A stretch of 64,000 bases of DNA, from positions 26,429,553 through 26,493,552 of the forward strand of contig OX439137.1 in NCBI GenBank assembly GCA_949318235.1, given 5' to 3'. Shown here piece by piece: positions 40,484 through 52,600 of the stretch. This DNA comes from Ecdyonurus torrentis. Its lineage: Eukaryota; Arthropoda; Insecta; Ephemeroptera; Heptageniidae. The notes under the pieces were generated by a model. The model saw only the letters and a list, made by a program, of their open reading frames with translations, was not told the origin of the DNA and did no database searches. The translations under genes were made by a program, and so were the position numbers. The first letter of the stretch is position 1, and every line of letters starts with the position of its first letter.

Positions 40484-41419
40484 GTTATGTTTATTTAATG
40501 TTTATTCAGGAGAACAAGAACTTTCGTTTTGAACTCTGTAATATATATTTTTTAGATACAACCACAAATTAAAAAATCCCAGTTTTCTCAGTTTTGAATC
40601 TGTTTTAAACAAATCAAATTATTAGAAAAAAAAATCGATAAATTGATTTAAATATGCACAATCCTTAGTGGCATATATACGCTTTCATTTTACTATGTTA
40701 TATATAAATATATGATATAGTTAAATTTATAAATTTACTATCATTTTAGTATGAATAATGAAATATATATATTTTTTTTAATTTTGCAACACAAGATATT
40801 TAATGTTTATAAAAGTAACATTTAGTCAGGAGAACAAGAACCTTCGTTTTCAACCATGTAAAATATATTTTAAAGATACAACTAAAAATTTAAAAAAACA
40901 AAACAGTTTTTTCAGTTTTGAATCTGTTTTGAACAATTCAAATTATTAAAAACAAAATTGAATAAATTGATTTAAATATGCACATTCTGTAGTGCCATAT
41001 ATAAGCTTTCATTTTACTATGTTATATATCAGTATATGATATAGTTAAATTTATAAATTTTCTATCATTTTAGTATAAATATTGATATAGTTTTTTTTTT
41101 TTTTTTTTTTCTAATTTTGTAACACAAGATATTTAATGTTTACAAAAGTAACAAATAGCCAGGAAAAAAAGAAAATTCGTTTTCAACTCTGTAAAATATA
41201 TTTTAAAGATACAACAACAAAATAAAAAATTCCAATTTATGCAGTTATGAATTTGTTTTAAACATCATAAATCATTAGGAAAAAAATTCGATAAATTAAT
41301 TTAAATATGCACAATCTTTAGTGGCATATATATAAGATTTCATTTTACTATGTTATATATCAATATATGATATAGTTAAATTTAAAAATTTTCTATCATT
41401 TTACTATAAATATTATTAT

Positions 41420-41461
<42 letters not shown>

Positions 41462-42000
41462 CACGATATTTAATGTTTACAAATAAAGTAACGTTTAGTC
41501 AGGAAAAAAAGGTACCTTCGTTTTCAAATATGTAATATATATTTTATAATAAAACCACAAATTAAAAAATTCCAGTTTTTTCAGTTTTGAATTTATTTTG
41601 AACAAATCAAATCATTAGAAAAAAAATTATATAAATTGATTTAAATATGCACAATCTTTAGTTGCATATATGAGCTTTCATTTTACTATGTTATATATCA
41701 ATATATGATATGGTTACATTTATAAATTTTCTATCATTTTAGTTTGAATATTAAAATAGTTTTTTTTTTCTTTTTTTTTTTTACTTTGCAACACAAGATA
41801 TTTAATGTTTATAAAAGTAACGTTTAGTCAGGAAAAAAAGGAACCTTCGTTTTCAAATATGTAAAATATATTTTAAAGAAACAACCAAAAATTAAAAAAA
41901 TCCCGTTTTTTTCAGTTTTGAATCTGTTTTGAACAAATCAAATTATTAGAAATAAAATTCGATAAATTGATTTAAATTATCACAATCTGTATTGGCATAT

Positions 42001-42845
42001 CGTCGCCCCAGAATAGTATTGTGAAATGTGACATTTTCAAAAAAATTGAGTTAGGCGTGCCAAAATACTTTTGCACATGTTCTTTATATATTTCTGAAAA
42101 AAAAATTGAAAAAAGTTGACTCCATCTAATTTAATTTTAACTTAATGTTAGTTAATTTAAGGTGCAAATTTTTTTTTCAGTTCATAATTTAACCCAAAAT
42201 CACTTCAATAGAGGACATGTTTTTTGAACTCCCCTATGTATGGGATGAATTTTAGCAAATTTTTTTTTCCCGAAAATTTTCAAAAAATTTACAAATTTTT
42301 TTCAAAAACTTCGAAAAAAAAATTTTTTTGGCGGGAAAAAACATCATTTTTTCACATATCTAGAAATTCTTCCCATGCATTGGAGAGTTCAAAAAACAAT
42401 ATCCCCTGAGACGTTATTTTTTGTTTTTTCTAAAGGAAATTTGTTTTGGGAGAAAGGGGGTGGGGCAAAAGTGGGTGGTACAGGAATTCTGAATTTGTGA
42501 AAAACAGTCATGAGTTAGGTCCTTGAAAAGGTTCGTATGGTTATATGCATTGAAACACAAATATTTGAATTAATTGGCACATTTCACAATGCTATTCTAG
42601 AAACTTTTTAAATTTTAGTGATTTTTTGTTGTAAGTGCATATTTCAACCCCCACTTTGGGCGTAAAGGGGTTATTATTTTGCTTTCAGTTTTTGGGACAG
42701 AGTCAGAAATGACAAACTTTAAGTGCCCCTAAAAAATTATTACTCTAAAATAAATGCATTAGACGTTATCAAAATTTTGACTTTGAAGTCGATTTTCTCA
42801 GTTCTAACATTGTGGCTTATTTCACAATACTATTCTGGGCCGACG
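42001..42845. mobile_element. Unassigned TIR transposon inserted in satellite A
   Basis: This 845-bp insertion interrupts the monomer word GGCATATATAACC. The left end is CGTCGCCCCAGAATAGTATT and the right end read inward is CGTCGGCCCAGAATAGTATT. Both continue GTGAAAT, so there is one mismatch in about 27. The target duplication is about 2 bp (AT or TA) and is ambiguous in the ATATAT context. A third, inverted copy of the end (GCACATTTCACAATGCTATT) lies inside at 42577-42596. The 61-codon ORF in it is low-complexity. The superfamily is undetermined. Confidence 0.8.
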
Positions 42846-43705
42846 AATATAACCTTTCAATTTATTATTTTATATATCAATATATGATGTGGTTAAATTT
42901 ATAAATTATCTATCATTTTAGTTTGAATATTAAAATAGTTTTTCATTATAATTTTTTTTTTAATTTTGCAACACAAGATATTAAATGTATATAAAAGTAA
43001 CGTTTAGTCAAGAGAAAAAGAATCTTCGTTTTCAACTCTGTAATATATATTTTATAGATACAAACACAAATTAAAAAATTCCATTTTTTTCAGTTTTGAT
43101 TCTGTTTTGAACAAATCAAATTATTAGAAAAAAAATTGAATAAATTGATTTAAACATGCACATTCTGTACTGCCATATATAAGCTTGCATTTTACTATGT
43201 TATATATCAATGTATGATATAGTTAAATTTATAAATTTTCTATCATTTAAGTATGAATATTGAAATAGTTTATTATTTATTTTTTTTTTAATTTTGCAAC
43301 ACAAGATATTTAGTGTTTACAAAAGTAACAATTAGCCAGGAGAAAAAGAACCTTCGTTTTCAACTCTGTAAAATATATTTTAAAGCTACAACCAAAAATT
43401 TAAAAATTTCAGTTTTTTCAGTTTTGAATCTGTTTTGAACATCTCAATCATTAGAAAAAAAATGCGATAAATTGGTTTAAATATGCACATTCTGTAGTGG
43501 CATATATAATCTTTCATTTTACCATGTTATATATCAATATATGGTATGGTTAAATTTATAAATTTTCTATTATTTTAGTTTTAATATTAAAATAGTTTTT
43601 TTTTTTTTAAATTTTGCAACACGAGATATTAAATGCTTATAAAAATATTGTTTAGTTAGGAGAAAAAGAACCTTCGCTTTCTACTTTGTAATATAATATA
43701 TAATA

Positions 43706-44660
43706 ACTGAAATTATTCCATTAAAAATCTATATTTTTTACCTCTTCAAATATGTAAACGTTGTACATGATTTTTTTTTTTTTTTTTAAATTTAAGGTTG
43801 CAAAGATAACAATTTTTTTTAATGCACATGAATCACATGATGATTGTTGAAATTGCATAAACTGTTGAAGAATAGAATGAAAATTTCTTCATACATATAA
43901 TAATATTCTAATATTCATATACGCAAAAATGGTGACATTTAAAAAAAAAATCAAAGCACATAATATACGTTTCACATTCGAAATTTCATATAAAATTGCA
44001 ACAAGTGTATTTTTCGTGATGATAGGATACTTTGAGAGCTATGTATTGATACGTAAAAGGGGGTTGGTTTTGCGGGCTCAGTGGTCTGTGGCAAAAGTTT
44101 TCCCACGATTTAAATATAATATTCGTTCTCTCGCTCTATCTATACATAAAATAAAATATGAATGTACTGTAGTGTGTGTCATATGTATTTAGTCCGGAAA
44201 CTGTTTAACTCCGCAACAATAATATAAAACTCGCATTTTATTAATTGATGAATAAATTAATATTAATTTTAACATCTGTAATATGTGGTTAAACTATGAA
44301 CTTTTGCATTCCACAATGCTTTACGTATTATTTATATAATATTTTCTATCATTTATATATTTTTTTTTTAAAGTTGAAAGTATAAATTTATTAAAATGTA
44401 ATTAACTCTCTGCTGCATGGGATTCATAAATATTTCAGGTAATATATAGCATAGTAAGGAATTTACCATCGATATAGTTATATGATATCGCTTGCAGAAA
44501 AAGGCCAGTGCAATATAAAATAAAAATTACACTTCAAACAGTCAGATTTGCATTGCTGGTTTCTACTATTTCATATTATAGAGTGAAACGAACCTGAAAT
44601 GCACACATTACATACACATCGTGCATTTTTTTTTTCTGCTACTGTATAGTCCAAAAATGA
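43706..44660. other. Non-satellite AT-rich DNA right of satellite A
   Basis: Unique-looking sequence. ORFs at 43929-44192 and from 44621 have no splice support or family resemblance. No transposon ends were found. Confidence 0.45.
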
Positions 44661-44690
44661 GGTACCGACAGGAATTGAATAACCTGCACA
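44661..44690 (-). repeat. Copy 1 of a GGTACCGACA dispersed repeat, inverted
   Basis: It reads GGTACCGACAGGAATTGAAT then AACCTGC here. Its reverse complement matches copies at 45739-45765 and 45819-45845 with one or two changes. Flanking words are also shared: CACAACAATAGAACGAAAAGCA here, and CACAACTATAGACTGAAAAGCA between the later copies. Confidence 0.7.
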
Positions 44691-45738
44691 ACAATAGAAC
44701 GAAAAGCAACACTGTATGCCCGTTCTACTGTCTGTTATTTCAGCGCTCTGTTCCCCTCATACCTGTTATCTGTAATTTCAAACACATCCTGTCTTATTTC
44801 TTGACCAAGTCGACGCTCACCACGTTTAGTAAACAACCAAAAACTTGATCTCTATAATAAATACATATTGACTGATGTTACAATGTTTGCAACATATTTA
44901 TGTAATAAAATGATAAATTTTGTTATAATATTTTATTTATATTTTGATATAATATAAATATTGTGGTTATTAGGGAAATAAAAAGACACGTGAAGCATTA
45001 TATAATATTATGATTTCTGATAGAACTGAATTTTATTTATCATTGTCTTATAATTAGTAAAGTAATATAATTTAAACTTTTGTTTTACGTGTTTAAAAAT
45101 AAATTTGACATATATATATTTTTATCACAAAATAATCACTAAAATCGATGGTATAGTAATTTTTTTTTTTTTTTATTATATTTTTTTTAAGAAAGTGCAA
45201 GTGTATCTTATCTTCTAAAATTGCAACCTAAAAAAATATACCATGAATACGAGTTACAAATTCTTCTCGCGACATAATGATAATAACTTGAACAGCATTC
45301 TACTTCTAGTAGCGAGTGTGTCCTGCATTAGCTGCAACAACACATCGCAATTTAGGAATTTAGGTATACAATTTATAACACTACATAAAGACTATGAAAT
45401 ATTTCAATTGCATTATTACATTTAATTCAAAATAATTTGAATATCCAGAGATTTATTAGTTCATTTGATTCACCAACTATTGTTTAAAATTATTTCATTG
45501 TGTATATTTTTTTATCGTAATATTTTATTTATATAACTTTTCAAATATTTTATTTTTTGAATAATATTCAGATAGAAAGAACAAAATTGTCAACAAAATA
45601 TATCACATACAGCATGCATCAAGTCTGGTGAGATATTTTACCTAAAAGAGATGAGGAGAAGTAGAGGAGGGGACTTTTATTTTTCTTAGAAATAGCTATG
45701 TTGCCGGTTTTTTCATATTCCCATAAGGATAATGTATT
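44691..45738. other. AT-rich DNA between inverted repeat copies
   Basis: About 1.05 kb bounded by inverted copies of the GGTACCGACA repeat. This could mark a transposon with internal or subterminal repeats, but no target duplication was found. The ORF at 45243-45425 is unsupported. Confidence 0.35.
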
Positions 45739-46110
45739 GCAGGTTATTCAATTCTTGTCGGTACCGCAAGGAAATGAAAAACCTGCACAACTATAGACTG
45801 AAAAGCATTACTAAAATTGCAGGTTATTCAATTCATGTCGGTACATATGTATGTAATGCGCCTGTATGTATAATAATGCTAATGTTTCTATAACAACGAA
45901 TGCACTGTTATACATAAATAAGGTGGCTTGCTTTATAGCCTTAAAAACACAATATGTATGTATGTATGATATATGTGTTATAAAATGCATATGTACCGTA
46001 ACAAAATCATAAAATTTCACAACTATACACTGAAATGCATTACTAAAATTGAAAGTTATTCATTTCGTTTCGGTACATATGTACAGTACATATGTACATA
46101 TGTACGTAAT
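45739..46110 (+). repeat. Three forward copies of the GCAGGTTATTCAATTC repeat with ACATATGTAC palindromes
   Basis: Copies lie at 45739-45765, 45819-45845 and, more diverged, 46051-46076. The last two are preceded by ACTATA-ACTGAAAAGCATTACTAAAATTG and followed by GTACATATGTA. At 46073-46105 the palindrome GTACATATGTAC occurs three times, the last two overlapping. This looks like a small tandem or dispersed repeat family in partial decay. Confidence 0.65.
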
Positions 46111-46351
46111 ATGCAGTTTTTTGTTTTCTAAATGTTTTCTTTCCCATAGAAAAGAAATAATACAAACTGAAAAAGTAATAATAATACCCTCAACAGCAAC
46201 TCATTTTTTTCAGCTCTAAACAAATGAAAAAACAAGATGCCCCAATGAAAGTGTACCTTACCTACCTATATGTAATTAGGAGTAGGCAGAAGCAACACAT
46301 GGTGTTTTTAACTGTAGGCCAGTGCAGTGAGTAATGTTTCTATGTTTGTAG

Positions 46352-46482
46352 CAAACATATTCCTGGAGAATATTGAGGCAGTCTACAGGGAGAAGAAGAG
46401 AGCCATAGAAATGCAGTACACCAAAATGAAGTTGAAAATCCATCCAGATGTCTTGAATCTTACGTACAGGGAATATCTTGAG
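46352..46482 (+). CDS. Candidate internal exon, borealin/Nbl1 N-terminal-like
   Basis: The exon is bounded by TTTCTATGTTTGTAG (acceptor, ending 46351) and GAG|GTATCG (donor at 46483). Its 131 nt read as two bases plus 43 codons, starting NIFLENIEAVYREKKRAIEM and ending KIHPDVLNLTYREYLE. Composition is clearly richer in G+C than its flanks, and the other two forward frames are closed. It would form a charged amphipathic helix with the pattern IE...(about 15 residues)...Y then a leucine-rich stretch ending EYL. From memory, this aligns without gaps over 37 residues to the N-terminal helix of borealin/CDCA8 (IES...LY...LRLPKAL...DYF), which joins survivin and INCENP in the chromosomal passenger complex. 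No other exon of the gene could be found, so it may be an isolated exon or gene fragment. The exon call is fairly firm; the family is tentative. Confidence 0.5.
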
Positions 46483-46654
46483 GTATCGTACAACAAAAAA
46501 CTTGCAGAATTCAAAATTCAAAAGATATTTATTCATTTCTTTCCTCCTACAATCACAATATACAAAAGCATATCGGCTTAGGTTATTGTATCAGTTGATA
46601 CAATTAGAAATGAGAGTCAAAATACATAATTATAACACATATTATAACATTAAA

Positions 46655-49600
46655 GGTTGATGAAATAACATTAAGTAACTTAAATCTCACTTTTTATGTT
46701 TTTTTAACTTCCAGAAATTACAAATTTAACTATAAAAGAAGCAGCTGTGGTGCTTGTACTTCCAAGTTGCCTCGCTCGCCGATCTCTAGCCTGCCCGATT
46801 ACTTTCATTGGCGTTTAGTATGTTATTTTGGCCAAAATAAGAAAAACTCAAACTTTTTTCCATGTTAACTTATGGGAAAAATGTGAAACTAAGAAGTTGC
46901 TGCAAATACTCAAATGTTATTATGTGAATGAAAAGAGGTATATGGGAGGTTCAAATTAACAATTTGAAAAGGTTGATGAAATAACATTAAGTAACTTAAA
47001 TCTCACTTTTTATGTTTTTTTAACTTCCAGAAATTACAAATTTAACTATAAAAGAAGCAGCTGTGGTGCTTGTACTTCCAAGTTGCCTCGCTCGCCGATC
47101 TCTAGCCTGCCCGATTACTTTCATTGGCGTTTAGTATGTTATTTTGGCCAAAATAAGAAAAACTCAAACTTTTTTCCATGTTAACTTATGGGAAAAATGT
47201 GAAACTAAGAAGTTGCTGCAAATACTCAAATGTTATTATGTGAATGAAAAGAGGTATATGGGAGGTTCAAATTAACAATTTGAAAAGGTTGATGAAATAA
47301 CATTAAGTAACTTAAATCTCACTTTTTATGTTTTTTTAACTTCCAGAAATTACAAATTTAACTATAAAAGAAGCAGCTGTGGTGCTTGTACTTCCAAGTT
47401 GCCTCGCTCGCCGATCTCTAGCCTGCCCGATTACTTTCATTGGCGTTTAGTATGTTATTTTGGCCAAAATAAGAAAAACTCAAACTTTTTTCCATGTTAA
47501 CTTATGGGAAAAATGTGAAACTAAGAAGTTGCTGCAAATACTCAAATGTTATTATGTGAATGAAAAGAGGTATATGGGAGGTTCAAATTAACAATTTGAA
47601 AAGGTTGATGAAATAACATTAAGTAACTTAAATCTCACTTTTTATGTTTTTTTAACTTCCAGAAATTACAAATTTAACTATAAAAGAAGCAGCTGTGGTG
47701 CTTGTACTTCCAAGTTGCCTCGCTCGCCGATCTCTAGCCTGCCCGATTACTTTCATTGGCGTTTAGTATGTTATTTTGGCCAAAATAAGAAAAACTCAAA
47801 CTTTTTTCCATGTTAACTTATGGGAAAAATGTGAAACTAAGAAGTTGCTGCAAATACTCAAATGTTATTATGTGAATGAAAAGAGGTATATGGGAGGTTC
47901 AAATTAACAATTTGAAAAGGTTGATGAAATAACATTAAGTAACTTAAATCTCACTTTTTATGTTTTTTTAACTTCCAGAAATTACAAATTTAACTATAAA
48001 AGAAGCAGCTGTGGTGCTTGTACTTCCAAGTTGCCTCGCTCGCCGATCTCTAGCCTGCCCGATTACTTTCATTGGCGTTTAGTATGTTATTTTGGCCAAA
48101 ATAAGAAAAACTCAAACTTTTTTCCATGTTAACTTATGGGAAAAATGTGAAACTAAGAAGTTGCTGCAAATACTCAAATGTTATTATGTGAATGAAAAGA
48201 GGTATATGGGAGGTTCAAATTAACAATTTGAAAAGGTTGATGAAATAACATTAAGTAACTTAAATCTCACTTTTTATGTTTTTTTAACTTCCAGAAATTA
48301 CAAATTTAACTATAAAAGAAGCAGCTGTGGTGCTTGTACTTCCAAGTTGCCTCGCTCGCCGATCTCTAGCCTGCCCGATTACTTTCATTGGCGTTTAGTA
48401 TGTTATTTTGGCCAAAATAAGAAAAACTCAAACTTTTTTCCATGTTAACTTATGGGAAAAATGTGAAACTAAGAAGTTGCTGCAAATACTCAAATGTTAT
48501 TATGTGAATGAAAAGAGGTATATGGGAGGTTCAAATTAACAATTTGAAAAGGTTGATGAAATAACATTAAGTAACTTAAATCTCACTTTTTATGTTTTTT
48601 TAACTTCCAGAAATTACAAATTTAACTATAAAAGAAGCAGCTGTGGTGCTTGTACTTCCAAGTTGCCTCGCTCGCCGATCTCTAGCCTGCCCGATTACTT
48701 TCATTGGCGTTTAGTATTTTATTTTGGCCAAAATAAGAAAAACTCAAACTTTTTTCCATGTTAACTTATGGGAAAAATGTGAAACTAAGAAGTTGCTGCA
48801 AATACTCAAATGTTATTATGTGAATGAAAAGAGGTATATGGGAGGTTCAAATTAACAATTTGAAAAGGTTGATGAAATAACATTAAGTAACTTAAATCTC
48901 ACTTTTTATGTTTTTTTAACTTCCAGAAATTACAAATTTAACTATAAAAGAAGCAGCTGTGGTGCTTGTACTTCCAAGTTGCCTCGCTCGCCGATCTCTA
49001 GCCTGCCCGATTACTTTCATTGGCGTTTAGTATGTTATTTTGGCCAAAATAAGAAAAACTCAAACTTTTTTCCATGTTAACTTATGGGAAAAATGTGAAA
49101 CTAAGAAGTTGCTGCAAATACTCAAATGTTATTATGTGAATGAAAAGAGGTATATGGGAGGTTCAAATTAACAATTTGAAAAGGTTGATGAAATAACATT
49201 AAGTAACTTAAATCTCACTTTTTATGTTTTTTTAACTTCCAGAAATTACAAATTTAACTATAAAAGAAGCAGCTGTGGTGCTTGTACTTCCAAGTTGCCT
49301 CGCTCGCCGATCTCTAGCCTGCCCGATTACTTTCATTGGCGTTTAGTATGTTATTTTGGCCAAAATAAGAAAAACTCAAACTTTTTTCCATGTTAACTTA
49401 TGGGAAAAATGTGAAACTAAGAAGTTGCTGCAAATACTCAAATGTTATTATGTGAATGAAAAGAGGTATATGGGAGGTTCAAATTAACAATTTGAAAAGG
49501 TTGATGAAATAACATTAAGTAACTTAAATCTCACTTTTTATGTTTTTTTAACTTCCAGAAATTACAAATTTAACTATAAAAGAAGCAGCTGTGGTGCTTG

Positions 49601-52600
49601 TACTTCCAAGTTGCCTCGCTCGCCGATCTCTAGCCTGCCCGATTACTTTCATTGGCGTTTAGTATGTTATTTTGGCCAAAATAAGAAAAACTCAAACTTT
49701 TTTCCATGTTAACTTATGGGAAAAATGTGAAACTAAGAAGTTGCTGCAAATACTCAAATGTTATTATGTGAATGAAAAGAGGTATATGGGAGGTTCAAAT
49801 TAACAATTTGAAAAGGTTGATGAAATAACATTAAGTAACTTAAATCTCACTTTTTATGTTTTTTTAACTTCCAGAAATTACAAATTTAACTATAAAAGAA
49901 GCAGCTGTGGTGCTTGTACTTCCAAGTTGCCTCGCTCGCCGATCTCTAGCCTGCCCGATTACTTTCATTGGCGTTTAGTATGTTATTTTGGCCAAAATAA
50001 GAAAAACTCAAACTTTTTTCCATGTTAACTTATGGGAAAAATGTGAAACTAAGAAGTTGCTGCAAATACTCAAATGTTATTATGTGAATGAAAAGAGGTA
50101 TATGGGAGGTTCAAATTAACAATTTGAAAAGGTTGATGAAATAACATTAAGTAACTTAAATCTCACTTTTTATGTTTTTTTAACTTCCAGAAATTACAAA
50201 TTTAACTATAAAAGAAGCAGCTGTGGTGCTTGTACTTCCAAGTTGCCTCGCTCGCCGATCTCTAGCCTGCCCGATTACTTTCATTGGCGTTTAGTATGTT
50301 ATTTTGGCCAAAATAAGAAAAACTCAAACTTTTTTCCATGTTAACTTATGGGAAAAATGTGAAACTAAGAAGTTGCTGCAAATACTCAAATGTTATTATG
50401 TGAATGAAAAGAGGTATATGGGAGGTTCAAATTAACAATTTGAAAAGGTTGATGAAATAACATTAAGTAACTTAAATCTCACTTTTTATGTTTTTTTAAC
50501 TTCCAGAAATTACAAATTTAACTATAAAAGAAGCAGCTGTGGTGCTTGTACTTCCAAGTTGCCTCGCTCGCCGATCTCTAGCCTGCCCGATTACTTTCAT
50601 TGGCGTTTAGTATGTTATTTTGGCCAAAATAAGAAAAACTCAAACTTTTTTCCATGTTAACTTATGGGAAAAATGTGAAACTAAGAAGTTGCTGCAAATA
50701 CTCAAATGTTATTATGTGAATGAAAAGAGGTATATGGGAGGTTCAAATTAACAATTTGAAAAGGTTGATGAAATAACATTAAGTAACTTAAATCTCACTT
50801 TTTATGTTTTTTTAACTTCCAGAAATTACAAATTTAACTATAAAAGAAGCAGCTGTGGTGCTTGTACTTCCAAGTTGCCTCGCTCGCCGATCTCTAGCCT
50901 GCCCGATTACTTTCATTGGCGTTTAGTATGTTATTTTGGCCAAAATAAGAAAAACTCAAACTTTTTTCCATGTTAACTTATGGGAAAAATGTGAAACTAA
51001 GAAGTTGCTGCAAATACTCAAATGTTATTATGTGAATGAAAAGAGGTATATGGGAGGTTCAAATTAACAATTTGAAAAGGTTGATGAAATAACATTAAGT
51101 AACTTAAATCTCACTTTTTATGTTTTTTTAACTTCCAGAAATTACAAATTTAACTATAAAAGAAGCAGCTGTGGTGCTTGTACTTCCAAGTTGCCTCGCT
51201 CGCCGATCTCTAGCCTGCCCGATTACTTTCATTGGCGTTTAGTATGTTATTTTGGCCAAAATAAGAAAAACTCAAACTTTTTTCCATGTTAACTTATGGG
51301 AAAAATGTGAAACTAAGAAGTTGCTGCAAATACTCAAATGTTATTATGTGAATGAAAAGAGGTATATGGGAGGTTCAAATTAACAATTTGAAAAGGTTGA
51401 TGAAATAACATTAAGTAACTTAAATCTCACTTTTTATGTTTTTTTAACTTCCAGAAATTACAAATTTAACTATAAAAGAAGCAGCTGTGGTGCTTGTACT
51501 TCCAAGTTGCCTCGCTCGCCGATCTCTAGCCTGCCCGATTACTTTCATTGGCGTTTAGTATGTTATTTTGGCCAAAATAAGAAAAACTCAAACTTTTTTC
51601 CATGTTAACTTATGGGAAAAATGTGAAACTAAGAAGTTGCTGCAAATACTCAAATGTTATTATGTGAATGAAAAGAGGTATATGGGAGGTTCAAATTAAC
51701 AATTTGAAAAGGTTGATGAAATAACATTAAGTAACTTAAATCTCACTTTTTATGTTTTTTTAACTTCCAGAAATTACAAATTTAACTATAAAAGAAGCAG
51801 CTGTGGTGCTTGTACTTCCAAGTTGCCTCGCTCGCCGATCTCTAGCCTGCCCGATTACTTTCATTGGCGTTTAGTATGTTATTTTGGCCAAAATAAGAAA
51901 AACTCAAACTTTTTTCCATGTTAACTTATGGGAAAAATGTGAAACTAAGAAGTTGCTGCAAATACTCAAATGTTATTATGTGAATGAAAAGAGGTATATG
52001 GGAGGTTCAAATTAACAATTTGAAAAGGTTGATGAAATAACATTAAGTAACTTAAATCTCACTTTTTATGTTTTTTTAACTTCCAGAAATTACAAATTTA
52101 ACTATAAAAGAAGCAGCTGTGGTGCTTGTACTTCCAAGTTGCCTCGCTCGCCGATCTCTAGCCTGCCCGATTACTTTCATTGGCGTTTAGTATGTTATTT
52201 TGGCCAAAATAAGAAAAACTCAAACTTTTTTCCATGTTAACTTATGGGAAAAATGTGAAACTAAGAAGTTGCTGCAAATACTCAAATGTTATTATGTGAA
52301 TGAAAAGAGGTATATGGGAGGTTCAAATTAACAATTTGAAAAGGTTGATGAAATAACATTAAGTAACTTAAATCTCACTTTTTATGTTTTTTTAACTTCC
52401 AGAAATTACAAATTTAACTATAAAAGAAGCAGCTGTGGTGCTTGTACTTCCAAGTTGCCTCGCTCGCCGATCTCTAGCCTGCCCGATTACTTTCATTGGC
52501 GTTTAGTATGTTATTTTGGCCAAAATAAGAAAAACTCAAACTTTTTTCCATGTTAACTTATGGGAAAAATGTGAAACTAAGAAGTTGCTGCAAATACTCA

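Larger units (their letters stand above)
13890..43705. repeat. Satellite A: about 80 monomers of about 320-335 bp
   Basis: The anchor word GATATTTAATG recurs near 14132, 14461, 14797, 15117, 15450, 15778 and 16109, and so on to about 43.6 kb. A typical monomer holds, in order, GATATTTAATG, AAAGTAACGTTTAGTCAGGA, ACCTTCG, ATTCCAGTTTTTTCAGTTTT, CAAATCAAATTATTAG, TATGCACA, GGCATATATAAGCTTTC, a dyad ATATCA-ATATA-TGATAT, TTTCTATCATTTTAG and a T tract of about 8 to 34 that varies between copies. Monomers diverge from their neighbours, but multi-monomer blocks repeat almost exactly, as in higher-order satellite arrays. Both edges lie in the window. Three transposons interrupt it. Reverse ORFs of about 60-68 codons that recur here (MICSKQ...) are monomer artefacts. 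A (peri)centromeric or heterochromatic role is possible but not shown. Confidence 0.97.

Noticed and set aside
46276..46536. 86-codon reverse ORF
   Set aside because: It is the antisense of the exon at 46352-46482, which has matching splice sites and composition on the plus strand.
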